A stretch of DNA of 64,000 bases from Bacilliculturomica massiliensis (GCF_900605495.1 NZ_LR027600.1:246843-310842); one strand, 5' to 3'; shown: positions 17,021 through 25,523, numbered from the stretch's first letter. Notes: a model not told the origin generated them from the sequence alone. Numbers and translations: made by a program.

Positions 17021-17878
17021 ATGATGGGGAATGACAGAAGCGAGTTTGCCGCCGGCACCGGAGTGCTGATCCTGCACGGATTCGGAGGAGATCCAGGGGA
17101 GGTGGCCGCACTGGCCGCCTATCTGAAGGATGCCGGTATTTGCATCTCTGCTCCGCTTCTTCCAGGACACGGCGGAGATAAGCGGGAACTGAGCCGAGTC
17201 TCCCGGCGGGACTGGATCGCGGCAGCGGCGGCGGCCTACGCGGAGCTGGCGGCGGGCTGTTCCAAAGTCTACGTAGTGGGTTTTTCCATGGGAGGACTAC
17301 TGGCCGTACATTTTCTGGCCGGTGATCTTTGGGAAAAAAATGAGCATAAGGAAGCGCTGAGTGGTCTTGTCACAGTGAATACGCCTGTTTATTACTGGAA
17401 CTTTCGCCAGATCGCAGCCAATCTTTTGAAGGCCATGGGCGATAAGGCGCAGAGGGAACAGTGGAGAAACCGTTATCTTTCCTGCGCCCGGGGTCTTCCG
17501 TTGCGTGCAATGGCTGAATTTCAGCTGCTGCTTTCCGGATCGAAAGGGCTGTACAGGCAGCTGTGCTGTCCGGCGCTGATCCTGCAGCTGGCCGACGACG
17601 ATACGGTCCGGCCTGCAAGCGGAGACTATATTTTGCGTCGCATGCGGGGCAGCCGGACACTGCTGAAACTTCCGCAGGGTGGACATCAGATCTTTCAGAG
17701 CGGTCAGGCAGGAGAAGCCTGCCGGGCCATCGGCAGCTTTATCGGAATTTCCCAGGAGGCGCGGCAGATCTCCGCTGAAAAAACGAAACGGTCTGCGTCA
17801 GCAGCCGCACCTGTATCTGCAGCCGCACCTGTATCTGCAGCCGCACCTGTATCAGCAGCCGTCGAAGGTTGTATGTGA
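17021..17878 (+). CDS. Est30-like alpha/beta hydrolase with C-terminal repeat
   Basis: This 285-residue carboxylesterase resembles the Est30/monoacylglycerol lipase group. The N-terminal strand ends in ILHGFGGDPGE, the nucleophile Ser lies in GFSMGG near residue 92, the acid in ADDDTVRP near residue 193, and the His in QGGHQIF near residue 220. ATG 17021 follows GGGAGG; an in-frame ATG at 17000 has no ribosome binding site. After the catalytic domain comes a tail with about three copies of SAAAPV (18-nt DNA repeats at 17801-17860), a low-complexity addition not normal for the family. Confidence 0.8.
   Translation: MMGNDRSEFAAGTGVLILHGFGGDPGEVAALAAYLKDAGICISAPLLPGHGGDKRELSRVSRRDWIAAAAAAYAELAAGCSKVYVVGFSMGGLLAVHFLAGDLWEKNEHKEALSGLVTVNTPVYYWNFRQIAANLLKAMGDKAQREQWRNRYLSCARGLPLRAMAEFQLLLSGSKGLYRQLCCPALILQLADDDTVRPASGDYILRRMRGSRTLLKLPQGGHQIFQSGQAGEACRAIGSFIGISQEARQISAEKTKRSASAAAPVSAAAPVSAAAPVSAAVEGCM
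17801..17860 (+). repeat. 18-nt tandem repeat in esterase tail
   Basis: Three nearly identical 18-nt units (17801, 17819, 17837; GCAGCCGCACCTGTATCT) plus a 6-nt partial copy encode SAAAPV repeats. The near identity at DNA level suggests recent slippage expansion. Confidence 0.88.
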
Positions 17879-18046
17879 GTATTGTGTCTGGACTGCCGCA
17901 AGCCAGTAGACTTTCCGAGTATTTTATGGTAATTTAGATAAAGAGAAGGGCGGAGGATGCGCGCCCTATACGGTCACATACAACGTTGGGCATATAATGG
18001 GCCGGAATCGTAAAATCAGACTTTGCCGGCCGAAACGGAGGAAGAA

Positions 18047-19306
18047 ATGGAAAAAGAATTACTGTTGATATTGGACTTTGGCGCTCACAACAATCAGCAG
18101 GTGGCGAAGATGGCCAGAGAGGCCGGCGTCTACTGTGAAGTGAAGCCATACAACATTTCGGAGGAGGAGCTGAACGCCCTCGAACCGAAGGGGATCGTGT
18201 TTATCGGCGAGGAAGAGACGGCGGAGAAGGACGCCGGCGCTGCGGCGGAGCGTATAAAGAAGTCGGCTGTTCACGGACCGCGGGTCATGGAGCTGGGAAA
18301 TCAGAAGACGGAAGAGGAAGTGAAGAAATTTCTCTTTGACGACTGCGGATTTTCAGGAAGCTGGACCACGGAGGCGTTCATCAGCGATATGGTGGAACAG
18401 ATCCGGGCCCAGGTGGGAGATCGGAAGGTGCTCTGCGCACTGTCCGGCGGCGTAGACAGTTCCGTATGCGCGGCGCTGGTCCACAAAGCGGTGGGCGACC
18501 AGCTGACCTGCATGTTCGTCAATCACGGGCTGATGAGAAAGGGCGAGCCGGAAATGGTGGCCGATATATTCGGAAAGCAGTTCAATATGAAGCTGATCTC
18601 CATCGACGCGGTGGATCGTTTTCTGGACAAGCTGGCCGGCGTGGACGATCCGGAGCGGAAGCGAAAGATCATCGGTGAAGAATTCATCCGCGTATTTGAA
18701 GAAGAGTCCGCCAAGCTGGGGAAAATGGACTATCTGGTACAGGGGACCATTTACCCGGATATAATCGAGAGCGTCTCCAACAAAGGAGTGGTCAAGTCCC
18801 ATCACAACGTGGGCGGACTGCCGGAGGACATCGACTTTGAATTGGTGGAACCGCTGAAATGGCTGTTCAAGGATGAGGTCCGCAAGGTGGGCGAGGCTCT
18901 GGGCCTTCCCCACGAGCAGGTCTGGAGACAGCCCTTCCCCGGACCGGGGCTGGGCGTTCGCGTGGTGGGCGCCATCACCCGTCAGAAGGTGGAGTACGTA
19001 AGAGAATCCGACGCGATCCTGCGGGAAGAGATCAAAAACGCCGGACTGGAGAAAAGCATCTGGCAGTATTTCACCGTGTGTCCCGGCTGCCGTTCCGTGG
19101 GTGTGAAAGACGGAAAACGCACGTATGAGGAAGCCATCTCCATCCGCGCCATCCTCTCCAGCGACGCAATGACCGCGGATGTGGCCGAGCTCCCCTATCC
19201 GCTGCTGAACAAGATCGCATGCCGCATCGTGGCGGAGGTGGACGGAGTGAACCGGGTCATGTACGATGTCACGCCGAAACCGCCGGCAACTATTGAGTGG
19301 GAGTAA
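18047..19306 (+). CDS. guaA: GMP synthetase with truncated glutaminase domain
   Basis: The 419-residue protein is about 90-100 residues shorter than usual glutamine-hydrolysing GMP synthetases. Residues 6-55 (LILDFGAHNNQQV onward) match the start of the class I glutaminase domain, but the segment that should hold GxCxG and the later HPE motif is missing. The ATP pyrophosphatase part is complete: P-loop SGGVDSS (133-139), SHHNVGGLPED, WRQPFPGPGLG and the C-terminal KPPATIEWE. The enzyme would aminate XMP but cannot hydrolyse glutamine itself. It should use free ammonia or a separate glutaminase. ATG 18047 follows GGAGGAAG. Confidence 0.88.
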   Translation: MEKELLLILDFGAHNNQQVAKMAREAGVYCEVKPYNISEEELNALEPKGIVFIGEEETAEKDAGAAAERIKKSAVHGPRVMELGNQKTEEEVKKFLFDDCGFSGSWTTEAFISDMVEQIRAQVGDRKVLCALSGGVDSSVCAALVHKAVGDQLTCMFVNHGLMRKGEPEMVADIFGKQFNMKLISIDAVDRFLDKLAGVDDPERKRKIIGEEFIRVFEEESAKLGKMDYLVQGTIYPDIIESVSNKGVVKSHHNVGGLPEDIDFELVEPLKWLFKDEVRKVGEALGLPHEQVWRQPFPGPGLGVRVVGAITRQKVEYVRESDAILREEIKNAGLEKSIWQYFTVCPGCRSVGVKDGKRTYEEAISIRAILSSDAMTADVAELPYPLLNKIACRIVAEVDGVNRVMYDVTPKPPATIEWE

Positions 19307-19313
19307 ATGTTCG

Positions 19314-19354
19314 ATCCCCCAAATCCCTGCAGTCGCAGGGATTTGGGGGATTTT
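19314..19354 (+). terminator. Terminator after guaA
   Basis: Perfect 17-bp arms (19314-19330 and 19335-19351) with a 4-nt loop, followed by TTT. The following stretch up to 19640 holds no convincing gene, only short open frames without ribosome binding sites. Confidence 0.85.
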
Positions 19355-19642
19355 CTGTATTCTTAGCGGGACGGAGAAGGGCAGCGCCCGGATGTCTCTG
19401 AGCGCTTCATGGAAGTGAAGCTGGAGAACAAGGCACTGCGGCGGAGCTCGCCGAATATGAGGGGGTTGAGTGGGCTTTTGGTCTCCGGGAGGTGGAGAAC
19501 AAAAGCCAACGGGAACAGGCAGAGAAAGGCTGTAAGCGGCCCTTCGTTCCTTTGGCCGGGGCGGGCGATAAAGGCTTGAATTTATGAACAGTATTTTGAT
19601 TTTTTACTACAATGAAATATGAACGATGATATTTATGGTTCC

Positions 19643-19689
19643 TTGACTTTTGCAGATCCAGATTATATAATATGTTTAAACTTTTAAAC
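19643..19689 (+). promoter_or_regulatory. Promoter with palindromic operator for ArsR gene
   Basis: TTGACT (19643-19648), 17 nt, TATAAT (19666-19671), then the palindrome GTTTAAACTTTTAAAC (19674-19689) at the start of transcription. A 13/16 related copy lies at 20050-20065, before the next gene. The palindrome is the likely operator of the ArsR-type protein. Confidence 0.7.
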
Positions 19690-19706
19690 TTGTTTTGGAG
19701 GTGCAA

Positions 19707-20012
19707 ATGAGCAAACGAACGATGGGTATTCTCTCTGAATGTATTCCGATGTTTACGATGCTCCAGGACGAAAACAGGCAGCAGATCCTTGTGCTTTTAT
19801 TTGATCACAAACAAATGACGGTCAATGAAATAACTGAAAAATTGGAGCTGTCCCGTCCGGCTGTTTCACATCATTTGAAATTACTATTAGATGCCGGCTT
19901 GCTTTCTGTCAAAAAGAATGGCAAAGAGCGAATTTACAGCCTGGATCTTCAAAAAGCCATGGCACAGTTAAAAGAGTTGCTCTTGTCGATCGAAGCTGAT
20001 ATTAACGCCTGA
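19707..20012 (+). CDS. ArsR-family transcriptional repressor
   Basis: This 101-residue winged-helix protein has the recognition helix in KLELSRPAVSHHLKLLLDAGL (about 47-67), followed by the wing SVKKNGKERIYSL. No CxC metal-binding pair is seen, so this is a non-metal or differently sensing member. ATG 19707 has TTTGGAGG upstream. A palindrome at the likely start of transcription and a similar one before the hydrolase gene at 20083 suggest it represses both genes. Codon use is more AT-rich than in the flanking housekeeping genes, in line with acquisition. Confidence 0.85.
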   Translation: MSKRTMGILSECIPMFTMLQDENRQQILVLLFDHKQMTVNEITEKLELSRPAVSHHLKLLLDAGLLSVKKNGKERIYSLDLQKAMAQLKELLLSIEADINA

Positions 20013-20025
20013 CAGATCAGGCGTT
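20004..20025 (+). terminator. Short hairpin at end of ArsR gene
   Basis: AACGCCTGA (20004-20012) and its exact complement (20017-20025) overlap the stop codon. No T-run follows, so read-through to the hydrolase gene is likely. Confidence 0.45.
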
Positions 20026-20082
20026 ATATTCGATCTTATGCGTTTATAAGTCTAAACATTTAATCGGGGGGAGCATGTGACC

Positions 20083-21048
20083 ATGGGTAAAAAGCAAAAT
20101 ATGAGTGTAAGCTATCAGAACCAAGGCAGCTGGCGAGAGATCCAAAGTTTTCTTCCTCAGGGCTATCAGTTAACAGATGCCACTATGCCCAAAGAAGAGT
20201 GCTGGGATTGGAAAGGGAACCAGATACATTTGGACACCTACCGCAATCCGAGTGCGAAAGCGAAAATTATCCTATTTCATGGTGTTGGAACCAATGGCAG
20301 ACAGATGACAACGATCATCGGCAGGCCTCTGGCGGACGACGGATTTGAGGTGATCGCGCTTGATATGCCGATCTATGGGGAGACCGTCATAAATAAAGCG
20401 ATGACGATATCGTTTTCTGATTGGGTCGAGTGCGGTAACGATTATGTGAATCATGAACGATCAAGAGATGACCGGCCGATATTCTTATACGGCCTATCTG
20501 CAGGAGGCATGGAGACCTATTTTGTTGCGGCAAAGAACAAAAGGGTCAAGGGGATCATTGGAATGACGTTCCTCGACCAGAGAGAAAAAGCGGTAAGAAT
20601 GACCACCGCAAAAAACTGGTTCTGGGGTACATGTGGAACGGCGCTTGCCAAAACGTCCTGTCTCGTGGGACTTTCTAAATTCAAAATGAAAATGAGCGTA
20701 TGCTCAAAGATGGACACCCTGTGCAACGATGAAAACGCATTGAGAACGATGCTGAAAGATAAAACTTCAGCTGGAAATAAAGTCAATATGAAATTCCTGT
20801 CTGATTATATGAGCTATATCCCCGAAGTTGAGCCGCAGGAGTTTGATGTATGCCCCATTATCCTGACGCAGCCGGAGAACGACCGCTGGACGCCGGAATT
20901 TTTAAGTGATATCGTGCTTAATAAGATCAAAAAAGTAACCGTCAGAAAAGTAAAATTAAGAAACGGCAGCCATTACCCGATCGAAGCGGAAGCTCTGGAA
21001 GATCTTCATCAATATATTATGGAATTTATCAACGAAAACCTTGAATGA
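20083..21048 (+). CDS. Alpha/beta hydrolase
   Basis: This 321-residue hydrolase has an oxyanion-side strand at IILFHGVGTNGRQ, the nucleophile in YGLSAGG near residue 145, an acid candidate in QPENDRWTP near residue 263 and a His in GSHYPIE near residue 300. The substrate is unknown; serine-hydrolase esterases, lipases and acyltransferases all fit. ATG 20083 is better spaced from GGGGGGAG than the GTG at 20077. It probably forms a unit with the ArsR gene 70 nt upstream, through the shared palindrome at 20050-20065. Base composition is AT-rich, as in that gene. Confidence 0.75.
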   Translation: MGKKQNMSVSYQNQGSWREIQSFLPQGYQLTDATMPKEECWDWKGNQIHLDTYRNPSAKAKIILFHGVGTNGRQMTTIIGRPLADDGFEVIALDMPIYGETVINKAMTISFSDWVECGNDYVNHERSRDDRPIFLYGLSAGGMETYFVAAKNKRVKGIIGMTFLDQREKAVRMTTAKNWFWGTCGTALAKTSCLVGLSKFKMKMSVCSKMDTLCNDENALRTMLKDKTSAGNKVNMKFLSDYMSYIPEVEPQEFDVCPIILTQPENDRWTPEFLSDIVLNKIKKVTVRKVKLRNGSHYPIEAEALEDLHQYIMEFINENLE

Positions 21049-21156
21049 GACGCCGGCATGAAGATCATTCCGATAGAACTTGATATATACCCGTACAGCC
21101 TTTCCGCCGAAACATACCGAAACGAAACCACAGCTCGCCTGTATTCCCTCTTCCTG

Positions 21157-21185
21157 TTTACACAGGAAGAGTTGACAGATATAAT
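21157..21185 (+). promoter_or_regulatory. Promoter of lipoprotein gene
   Basis: TTTACA (21157-21162), 17 nt, TATAAT (21180-21185). The -35 lies on a 10-bp hairpin (21148-21157 with 21162-21171) that may end the upstream transcript. Confidence 0.6.
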
Positions 21186-21221
21186 ATAAACAGGCGTATC
21201 TGAAGTGGCGGAGGTGTATGT

Positions 21222-21758
21222 ATGAAGAAAGTAATTGCGATCGTATTGACGTTAGTTTTGGTTGTTGCTTTAAATGGATGCTCTAATAAGGCGCTTACTT
21301 ATTACGGGAATTTGGGTTATGATCTAAGCGGTGCAGGCTATGAGAGTATAGAGTTCAATGTTTATCATTCGAATACGGATGATCATACCTGGGAACTCCT
21401 GAAGACATTCTCGTGTTCTACGGAAAAAGAGCATTTTGCTGATGTCAGATTGGAAGGTGCAGAAAATTGCATAACCATTACGTCTGAAAATAATCGTGTT
21501 GAGAAAACAGAGAATACAGTGTCATATTATACGGAGGACATGGATACCTATAAATTTACCATTGATGGCTTTTCTGGATGGATCGGCTCCTTTCAGAACT
21601 TTGAGGTAAAAGATACTGACGAAGAGCAGTTTTTCCGTTTATATCCCATCAGTAATGATGAGGGAGGAACGTTCTTTCAAGAAATAAAGATAGACCAGCC
21701 GTACGATGAAGAGGAAGAAAACCTTGATAATATTCTGATTACGATCAGGCTTCAATAA
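21222..21758 (+). CDS. Hypothetical lipoprotein
   Basis: This 178-residue protein has a lipoprotein signal peptide (MKKVIAIVLTLVLVVALNGC) with the acylated Cys at residue 20. The mature part is acidic and rich in Tyr, Asp, Glu and Thr, with no domain I recognise. It should be anchored to the outer face of the cell membrane. It has its own promoter and GGAGGTG ribosome binding site. The AT-rich codon use fits the 19.6-25.5 kb accessory stretch. No functional link to the neighbours is visible. Confidence 0.75.
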   Translation: MKKVIAIVLTLVLVVALNGCSNKALTYYGNLGYDLSGAGYESIEFNVYHSNTDDHTWELLKTFSCSTEKEHFADVRLEGAENCITITSENNRVEKTENTVSYYTEDMDTYKFTIDGFSGWIGSFQNFEVKDTDEEQFFRLYPISNDEGGTFFQEIKIDQPYDEEEENLDNILITIRLQ

Positions 21759-21886
21759 ATAACAAGGTGAGCAGGCGAGCTCTCTCTTGATCGCAAGTCC
21801 CGGAGACCCTGTAAGATCAACGCGCAACAAATCGTGTCTTGACGTCTGCAGCGAGATTTAATACGCTGGAACCGGGGGTGATATAA

Positions 21887-22573
21887 ATGAGGATCAATCA
21901 GAATCTGCGCGATCTCCGTGGGATAGCCGGGATGACGCAGGAGGAAGTGGCGAACCATGTGGGCCTGACCCGGCAGGCGATCTCGGGCTATGAATCCGGC
22001 AGAACGCAGCCTGATCTGGATATGATCGTCCGGTTTGCGGAGCTTTACCAGGCTGATGTTTCCGATATTCTATACGGGCGCGGCCGTGAACAGAGGAGGA
22101 CGCGGGCGGTGAGGATCGGGGCCGTCGCTGTATTTGCGGCGATACTGGTTCTGATATTCTCCGTGTCCGGCCTGCTGTTTGCGGCTAATACGCTTTTTCC
22201 CGTACCCGAAGGCGTGGGGGTGACGGATCTGACCAGACCGCTGATCGAACTGCGCTTTGCGATCCTCGATATCCGGACGGCGCTGCAGGGGGCCGCGCAG
22301 ATCGTTTCGGCCGTGGGCTGTCTCATCATGGCGGTCCTTTTTACAGGGCAGAAGCGTCTTCCGCCGATTAAAGAGTGCCTTTGGGCCGTGTTTGCCTTTG
22401 TGATGGGAGCCATGGTTTTTACGGTTCCATTTGGCGCATACGATCCTATTTACAGCTTGACGGACTATGTACTGATTCTGTTCTATGTGTTCCCGCCTGT
22501 TTTTCTGCTGCTGATTTTTCGGATCGTTCTTGGCCTGATCAGAACACGGCGCGCAAAGGAGATACTGTCTTAA
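21887..22573 (+). CDS. Membrane-bound XRE regulator
   Basis: This 228-residue protein has an N-terminal Cro/C1 helix-turn-helix (about 1-62; MTQEEVANHVGLTRQAISGYE with DMIVRFAELYQADVSDILYG). Four hydrophobic segments follow: about 75-100, 130-150, 160-180 and 190-215. The design, a DNA-binding domain plus a membrane domain, is known from clostridial and lactic-acid-bacterial regulators that sense membrane or peptide signals. The start has GGGGGTGAT upstream. The target is unknown; the oxidase gene at 22806 follows after a gap with its own promoter. Confidence 0.8.
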   Translation: MRINQNLRDLRGIAGMTQEEVANHVGLTRQAISGYESGRTQPDLDMIVRFAELYQADVSDILYGRGREQRRTRAVRIGAVAVFAAILVLIFSVSGLLFAANTLFPVPEGVGVTDLTRPLIELRFAILDIRTALQGAAQIVSAVGCLIMAVLFTGQKRLPPIKECLWAVFAFVMGAMVFTVPFGAYDPIYSLTDYVLILFYVFPPVFLLLIFRIVLGLIRTRRAKEILS

Positions 22574-22646
22574 ACCCGGTAAAGAGGTTATGGGAAGCTC
22601 GTGGTCCTGATAGTCTGCGGCGGCCGGATGGATCGCGGTCTTCATA

Positions 22647-22675
22647 TTGCCATCGGACAGACGATATGATAATAT
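22647..22675 (+). promoter_or_regulatory. Promoter of flavin-type oxidase gene
   Basis: TTGCCA (22647-22652), 17 nt, TAATAT (22670-22675). Confidence 0.55.
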
Positions 22676-22805
22676 GAAAACGAAGAAAGTCACAGGAATA
22701 TATCGAATTTGCCGCCGGGTAAACGTCTTTGTGTCCATTCCATTAGGCCTTTGAAGGAATGAGCGCGGGACGTTTTGTTGCTTTATGGAAGAAAGGAGTA
22801 TCTGT

Positions 22806-23309
22806 ATGTTCAGAGACATGCGCCGTTTCAAACAAATACTGTCTGAGGAGGACTGCGCCGCGGTGCTGAAAAGGGGAACGTCAGGGGTCCTGGCTGTGTT
22901 CGGGGACGAGGGTTATCCTTACGCTGTGCCGCTGAGCTACGTCTATGACGGTTCAAAGCTCTATTTTCACTGCGCGAAGACCGGTCACAAGCTGGACGCC
23001 ATCGCGCGGAACAGTAAAGTTTCATTCTGCGTGATCGATAAGGATCAGGTGGTGCCTCAGGAGTACACCACTTATTTTCGCAGCGTGATCGTATTCGGGA
23101 AGGCCCGCGTTCTGGAGGATGAAACAGAGAAGAGGGCCGCGCTGGAAAAGCTGGCCGCCAGATATTCGCCGGATCAGGAGCAGGGGCGGCTGCAGGAGAT
23201 CGACAGGCAGATCGACAGGGTCTGCATGGTAGAGATCACGGTGGATCATCTGACCGGGAAAGAAGCCATCGAGCTGGTGAGCGCGAATAAAACAAATGAC
23301 ATCGTTTAA
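22806..23309 (+). CDS. Pyridoxamine 5'-phosphate oxidase-like flavoprotein (NimA-type)
   Basis: This 167-residue split-barrel flavin-binding protein is of the NimA/5-nitroimidazole-reductase type. Visible features are the N-terminal MRRFKQILSEEDCAAVL, the strand GYPYAVPLSYVYDGSKLYFH (about 38-57) and GHKLDAIARNSKVSFCV (about 62-78). Such proteins bind FMN and may reduce nitro-compounds or detoxify reactive species in anaerobes. ATG 22806 follows GAAAGGAG; an in-frame ATG at 22785 lacks one. A terminator shared with the convergent TetR gene follows. Confidence 0.82.
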   Translation: MFRDMRRFKQILSEEDCAAVLKRGTSGVLAVFGDEGYPYAVPLSYVYDGSKLYFHCAKTGHKLDAIARNSKVSFCVIDKDQVVPQEYTTYFRSVIVFGKARVLEDETEKRAALEKLAARYSPDQEQGRLQEIDRQIDRVCMVEITVDHLTGKEAIELVSANKTNDIV

Positions 23310-23318
23310 ATGAGCGGG

Positions 23319-23392
23319 AAAGATACTGCGGCCCAACATTCTGCAGAGGAGGCACTTCGTCCTCATTTCATGTATGGACCGCAGTATCTTTT
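23319..23392. terminator. Bidirectional terminator with large loop
   Basis: A 13-bp arm AAAGATACTGCGG (23319-23331) pairs with its complement at 23379-23391, between the oxidase gene and the convergent TetR gene. The loop is about 47 nt. Confidence 0.55.
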
Positions 23393-23418
23393 TATCTCCG
23401 CCACCGGAAGATCTATGG

Positions 23419-23976
23419 TTAATGTCTGGCTAAAACAACGGGAATACAATTTTTGATAATCGCGGCCACTGCATATTCGCTGATCTTACAGTCTGTATCT
23501 ACCCAGTGCTTTAATACCATGGTAAAACCTGCTTGAAAATTGATAAAGTAATACATAACTTCTTCATCCGCCTTGACACCGGCCTGTTCGCAACGAAGTT
23601 TTATGATTTTCCATAATTCTTCATACCCCTGTTTGAGCGGAAATGATTTTCTCGTTTGCAGATTGATTCTGTAAAAGTATTTATGTTTTTTGATGTGTTT
23701 CAAAAACTGGATAAACGATTCCTCAGAGAAGATCTGATGTTCGCTTTTATCGCCATAGCTATCAAGTAATTCTTTTCGCAGCTCCCTTTCCATTTTATCC
23801 AACATATCGTAAATATCTATGAAATGAGCGTAGAATGTGGAACGGTTGACCTTCGCTTTCTCGCATATTCTTTTCACGGTTATCTTTTCAAATTCAGTAT
23901 CTTTCATTAGTTCAAGCATAGTTGATTCCATGCGGATCTCTGTTTCATGGAAACGCTGATTGTTCTTTTTATTCAC
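23419..23976 (-). CDS. TetR-family transcriptional regulator
   Basis: This 185-residue protein has an N-terminal helix-turn-helix (about 25-60; FEKITVKRICEKAKVNRSTFYAHF), which is the TetR DNA-binding signature. The C-terminal ligand domain shows SFPLKQGYEELW and a YYFINFQAGFTMVLKHWV helix, typical of the YfiT/DhaS-like subgroup. It is divergent from a small membrane protein gene and a dehydrogenase gene, which are its likely targets. A palindrome ATGAGCTCAT at 24041-24050 lies between them. Confidence 0.87.
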   Translation of the reverse strand: MNKKNNQRFHETEIRMESTMLELMKDTEFEKITVKRICEKAKVNRSTFYAHFIDIYDMLDKMERELRKELLDSYGDKSEHQIFSEESFIQFLKHIKKHKYFYRINLQTRKSFPLKQGYEELWKIIKLRCEQAGVKADEEVMYYFINFQAGFTMVLKHWVDTDCKISEYAVAAIIKNCIPVVLARH

Positions 23977-24035
23977 AGGTTTTCGCTCCTTTTATTATTC
24001 CAACACAAATTGGATTATTGCTGATTGATCCTCCC

Positions 24036-24054
24036 ATTATATGAGCTCATAATA
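24036..24054. promoter_or_regulatory. Candidate TetR operator
   Basis: Perfect 10-bp palindrome ATGAGCTCAT (24041-24050) with AT-rich extensions, in the divergent region between the TetR gene and the membrane protein gene. A weaker CCAA-x6-TTGG repeat lies at 24000-24013. Confidence 0.5.
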
Positions 24055-24110
24055 AGAATTGCAAGAGATATTACAATACTTACAAAAATGAAGAAGGAGA
24101 CAGTTGAATA

Positions 24111-24483
24111 ATGAAAAAAGAAAATTTTGTATCTATGGTTATGGGAACGGTCGGCGGCATTTTTTTTTGCGATCGGAATGTGTATGTGCATGATTAGAGA
24201 ATGGAACGCGTTTCCGCAAGGCGTCATAACAGGGACGGCTGGTTTGATCATTTTGCTGGTCATGGCCGCTGTCCGTCGAAAGATGCAGGGCAGACCTGCT
24301 GTTGAACTGAGTGTAAAAGCAGTTGGCACGGTAGTTCTGGCTATGGCGGGCGCGCTCATTTTTGGTATAGGTATGTGTATGACAGTAGTCTGGCAAGGAC
24401 TTCTGGTTCAAGGCATCGTCACAGGCATCGCAGGGATCGTCCTGCTTCTGAGTCTTATTCCTCTTTGCAGGGGAATTAAATAG
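24111..24483 (+). pseudogene. Small membrane protein frameshifted at T9 tract
   Basis: Reading starts at ATG 24111 behind AAGGAG (MKKENFVSMVMGTVGGI) and hits a run of nine T's (24160-24168). In the given sequence the frame then stops after about 12 codons. With one T fewer it continues through FFAIGMCMCMIREW to the stop at 24483, giving about 123 residues with four hydrophobic segments. The two halves repeat each other: AIGMCMCMI...GVITGTAGLIILL against GIGMCMTVV...GIVTGIAGIVLLL. This may be a true pseudogene, a phase-variable gene or a sequencing error. It is followed by a dehydrogenase gene 26 nt downstream. Confidence 0.65.
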
Positions 24484-24509
24484 GATGGTCTGCAGGAGCG
24501 TTTTAAATT

Positions 24510-25523
24510 ATGAAATCAGCAATTTATCTGGGTAAAGAAAATATAAAAATTCAAGAATCGCCCATACCCCAATTAGACAGCTATGATGTATTGATTAAAA
24601 ATATTTATTCCAGTATTTGCGGCACGGACGTTGCCGTATACCGTCATGGAGCAGATACGGGACACCGCATCAGGATCGGTGAGGCGTTTGGACACGAAAC
24701 AGTTTCGCGTGTCGTCGCTGTGGGTGAAAAAAATACTGATTTTTCTGTGGGCGAACGGGTATACCCATACCCTCTTTATGCGTTGAACGATGTGGACAGA
24801 GCCGGGGCCATCGGAGGATTTTCTGAATATATCAAAATTCCTGATGCCAAAAGAAACGATTCGTTATATGAGGTTGACAGTGAGATCTCCGACAAGGCAG
24901 CCTGTCTGATCGAGCCTTTTACTGTTGGCTGCAGAGCCGCAAGACGTGGACAGCCGAAAAAAGGAGAAAAATTCGTCGTGTTTGGCTGTGGGACCATCGG
25001 CCTTGCCAGTGCGGTGGCTCTTAAATATTTTGGGATCGAAAAGGTGATGATATGTGATATATCTGATTTTCGGTTGAAAATAGCAAAAGATTTGGGTTTT
25101 GAGGTATGCGACACTTCAGTAAACGATTTTAGGGAAAATGCAGTCGGTTATTTCGGCACGGCATATTCATTGAAGGGACCGACAGCAGATGTGGATTGTT
25201 TTATCGACGCCAGCGGTGCCGATGAGATTTTGCCGTTATTCATGGAAAAGGGTAAAATTGAAAGCCGTTTTGTTTCCGTTGCTGTTAACAAGGCAGTGCG
25301 CGGCCTTGACCTGTTGCATTTGACATATTCTCAAAAAAGCATAATCGGCTCTGGCGGATATATGCCGGAGGATGTTGCAGATGTAATGGCCATAATGAAA
25401 AGCAAAAATTGGGATATTGAAAAGCTGATCACCCATGAATTTTCTTTAACTGAAATAGACAAAGCGTTTCAGACAGCTGCAAATACAGATATTTCATTAA
25501 ATGTTACCATCAAGTTTGAATAA
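24510..25523 (+). CDS. Zinc-dependent alcohol dehydrogenase-like (MDR) protein
   Basis: This 337-residue medium-chain dehydrogenase has catalytic-zinc ligands Cys37 (SICGTD) and His-Glu in GEAFGHE near residue 60-62, with a further Glu in EPF near residue 133. The Rossmann motif is FGCGTIGLA near residue 157-165. The structural-zinc loop with four cysteines is absent; the region near residue 85-100 reads YPYPLYALNDVDRAGA. It should oxidise a secondary alcohol or polyol with NAD(P). It lies in the TetR-controlled unit and is AT-rich relative to the genome core. Confidence 0.85.
   Translation: MKSAIYLGKENIKIQESPIPQLDSYDVLIKNIYSSICGTDVAVYRHGADTGHRIRIGEAFGHETVSRVVAVGEKNTDFSVGERVYPYPLYALNDVDRAGAIGGFSEYIKIPDAKRNDSLYEVDSEISDKAACLIEPFTVGCRAARRGQPKKGEKFVVFGCGTIGLASAVALKYFGIEKVMICDISDFRLKIAKDLGFEVCDTSVNDFRENAVGYFGTAYSLKGPTADVDCFIDASGADEILPLFMEKGKIESRFVSVAVNKAVRGLDLLHLTYSQKSIIGSGGYMPEDVADVMAIMKSKNWDIEKLITHEFSLTEIDKAFQTAANTDISLNVTIKFE

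Noticed and set aside
19400..19580. Gene remnant between guaA and the ArsR gene
   Set aside because: Open frames of 50-60 codons exist, but none has a ribosome binding site or a recognisable family.
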